NCBI GenBank assembly: GCA_016794035.1
Contig: JAEUHS010000048.1
Location: 1-58,564 of the forward strand
Source of the DNA: Planctomycetota bacterium
GTDB taxonomy: Bacteria > Planctomycetota > UBA1135 > UBA2386
DNA length: 58,564 nucleotides
Direction: 5' to 3'
This document shows positions 57,233-58,564 of this stretch, piece after piece; the first letter of the stretch is position 1, and each line of letters begins with the position of its first letter. The translations under genes were made by a program, and so were the position numbers. The notes under the pieces are model-generated. The model was not told where the DNA came from. It did not search any database and was given only the letters and a program-made list of their open reading frames with translations.

Positions 57233-58351
57233 CTACCGCCGCATCGCCGCCGCGGCGAGGCTCCGGCACAGCCGCTCCGGGTCGAGGTCGTCGCGGTTGC
57301 ACAGGCAGACCACGACCAGGTCGTGTTCGGGCACGCGCAGCAGCTCGGCCCGGTAGCCGGCCCAGGCGCCACCGTGCGCGACCATCGCGGTGCCGCCGAC
57401 GGTGACGTGCATCAGGCCGGTCCCGTACTCGATCGCCGTGCCGTCGTCGAGCGAGCCCGGCTGCGACATCGCGCGCAACAGACCGTCCCCGCCCACCGTG
57501 CCGGTGCGGAAGTTCCGCGACCAGCGGAACAGGTCGCCGACGGTGGTGAACACCGCGCCGTCGCCGGTCTGCTCCCAGTTGCTGAAGTTCCAGCGCCAGG
57601 CGCCGCGCGGCTGCCGCGAGTAGCTGAGCGCGCGGTCCGGCACCAGCTGCGTCGCGTCGACGTGCACGTGCGTGTGGTCCATGCCGAGCGGGACGAAGAT
57701 GCGCTCGCGGGCGAACTCGGCCAGCGATCGCTTCGCCGTGCGGGCGACGACTTCGCCGAGCAGGAAGTAGTTGCTGTTCGAGTACGCCCACTTGCTGCCG
57801 GGCGCGAACTCGAGCGCGTCGATGCGCCCGAGGCTCGCCAATGCCTCGTCGGCCGTCGTGCGGTCCTCGACGTCGACGCCGGCTTCGATCATCAGACCGA
57901 TGTAGTCGGGCAGGCCGCTCGTGTGCAGCAGCATGTGGCGCAGGGTCACGACGTCGCAGCAGGCGGGCAGCTCGGCAACGTGCTTGCGCACCGGATCGGC
58001 GAGCGCCAGCTTGCCCTCGTCCGCCAGCAGCAGCACGCAGGCGGCCGTGAACTGCTTGCTGGTCGACCCGATGTCGAACACCGATTCGACCGACAGCGAC
58101 ACGCCGCGCTCGAGATCGGCGAGGCCGTACGCACGTTGCAGCAGGATCTCGTCACCGCGACCCACGAGCACCACCGCGCCTGGCACGCCCGGTCGCGCGC
58201 AGCGCTGGAACAGTCGATCGGCGGTCTCGGCGAGCGACGCGGCGGTCGCCGCTTCCTGGGCCACCACCGCCCCTGCACCGAGCAGCGCCGGCACGAGCAG
58301 CAGCCGGCGCAACGGCGCCCATGACACGATGTCTGGATCCATGTCGCCCAT
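57233..58351 (-). CDS. Secreted beta-lactamase-family serine hydrolase
   Basis: A 372-residue exported protein of the class C/DD-peptidase-like esterase group. The start is ATG 58351 or 58342 (three codons apart). The signal helix ends LGAGAVVA with QEAATA next. Active-site motifs are complete: SxxK in DIGSTSKQFTA (Ser about 97), YxN in WAYSNSNYFLLGE (about 193) and HxG in VAHGGAWAGYRAE (about 334). LHTSGLPDY also fits the family. The true substrate is unknown, and resistance to beta-lactams should not be assumed. The upstream gap holds the tRNA gene. Confidence 0.9.
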   Translation of the reverse strand: MGDMDPDIVSWAPLRRLLLVPALLGAGAVVAQEAATAASLAETADRLFQRCARPGVPGAVVLVGRGDEILLQRAYGLADLERGVSLSVESVFDIGSTSKQFTAACVLLLADEGKLALADPVRKHVAELPACCDVVTLRHMLLHTSGLPDYIGLMIEAGVDVEDRTTADEALASLGRIDALEFAPGSKWAYSNSNYFLLGEVVARTAKRSLAEFARERIFVPLGMDHTHVHVDATQLVPDRALSYSRQPRGAWRWNFSNWEQTGDGAVFTTVGDLFRWSRNFRTGTVGGDGLLRAMSQPGSLDDGTAIEYGTGLMHVTVGGTAMVAHGGAWAGYRAELLRVPEHDLVVVCLCNRDDLDPERLCRSLAAAAMRR

Positions 58352-58449
58352 GCGACCGGATCCGGCGCGGCCGCGAAAGGGTGCTACAGGCTCTGCTGCC
58401 CCCAGCCGGTCCACTGGCCGCAAGCCAGCGGCCGCAGCGGCCAGGAATC

Positions 58450-58524
58450 TGGAGCGGGTGATGAGATTCGAACTCACGACCATCACGTTGGCAACGTGAT
58501 GCTCTACCACTGAGCTACACCCGC
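58450..58524 (-). tRNA. tRNA-Gly (anticodon GCC) with encoded CCA
   Basis: Read on the minus strand, the acceptor stem is GCGGGTG/CACCCGC. The D arm is GCTCAGTGGTAGAGC, the anticodon stem-loop is TCACGTTGCCAACGTGA with GCC at positions 34-36, and the T arm contains GTTCGAATC. The discriminator is T, followed by a genomically encoded CCA (58450-58452). All arms pair well and the length, 75 nt with CCA, is normal. The 40 nt beyond it to the window edge show nothing else. Confidence 0.97.
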
Positions 58525-58564
58525 GCAGAACGCCGGCCGCAGGGCCCGGGGGCGCTTTTCGGGC

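Noticed and set aside
57233..58351. Antibiotic-resistance beta-lactamase
   Set aside because: The SxxK, YxN and HxG motifs are shared by many esterases and peptidases of this fold; nothing points to beta-lactam hydrolysis.
1..58564. CRISPR arrays, insertion sequences, prophage or integrative elements
   Set aside because: No regularly spaced direct repeats, transposase, integrase or phage structural genes were found; the single tRNA has no integrase or duplicated 3' end beside it.

Overview
The window is very GC-rich, gene-dense bacterial DNA with short intergenic gaps and long, meaningless antisense reading frames. Its gene content points to Planctomycetota. It has a DUF1587/1592/1588-type cytochrome protein, a very large PVC-type heme/HEAT-repeat dehydrogenase, an FG-GAP propeller protein, an ECF sigma factor beside a Ser/Thr kinase, a caspase-like lipoprotein and many secreted proteins of unknown function. 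The genus cannot be read from the sequence. It looks like ordinary chromosome: there is no phage, IS element, CRISPR array or plasmid function, and the only RNA gene is a tRNA-Gly(GCC) at the right edge.

Left part (1-12.4 kb): the end of a methyltransferase, an M48 protease, an orphan histidine kinase, a membrane-anchored secreted protein and a DUF2779 nuclease-like protein. Then comes a minus-strand surface-polysaccharide group (flippase, GT2, a BtpA-family protein, GT4), an HDOD regulator, and a sugar transferase resembling the PEP-CTERM/exosortase-associated type.

Middle part (12.4-36.1 kb): secreted FG-GAP and unknown proteins, a DUF1592 cytochrome, a complete two-component system (19726-21392), a GT22-like membrane mannosyltransferase, and an isocitrate/isopropylmalate-dehydrogenase-like enzyme with an altered active site. 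Next are a divergent XRE regulator/sigma-like pair, a lipoprotein, a VLRF1-like protein, an adrenodoxin-reductase-type flavoenzyme, a THUMP RNA methyltransferase, a zinc alcohol dehydrogenase and the 1090-residue PVC cytochrome.

Right part (36.1-58.5 kb): a compact minus-strand operon of small membrane protein, ECF sigma factor, Ser/Thr kinase and caspase-like lipoprotein. Upstream of it is a collapsed beta-lactamase relic whose stop codon overlaps the first operon gene. Next come a YceK lipoprotein, a bacilliredoxin, a three-gene ATGA-coupled envelope cassette (unknown, kinase-like, methyltransferase), a GCS2 ligase plus RLAN/ATP-grasp pair predicted to make a peptide-like metabolite, MqnD (futalosine menaquinone pathway), a subtilase, PyrC, a DUF5329 protein, a universal stress protein and an intact beta-lactamase-like hydrolase.

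Two patterns run through the window. First, many first-in-operon genes have a TANNNT -10-like box only 7-10 nt before the start codon and no Shine-Dalgarno sequence, which predicts leaderless mRNAs; several other genes, in and out of operons, carry a GGAGG-type site. Second, all ten non-lipoprotein Sec signal peptides can be read as cleaved just before a glutamine. The strongest candidates for a little-described system are the sigma-kinase-caspase operon and the GCS2/ATP-grasp pair.
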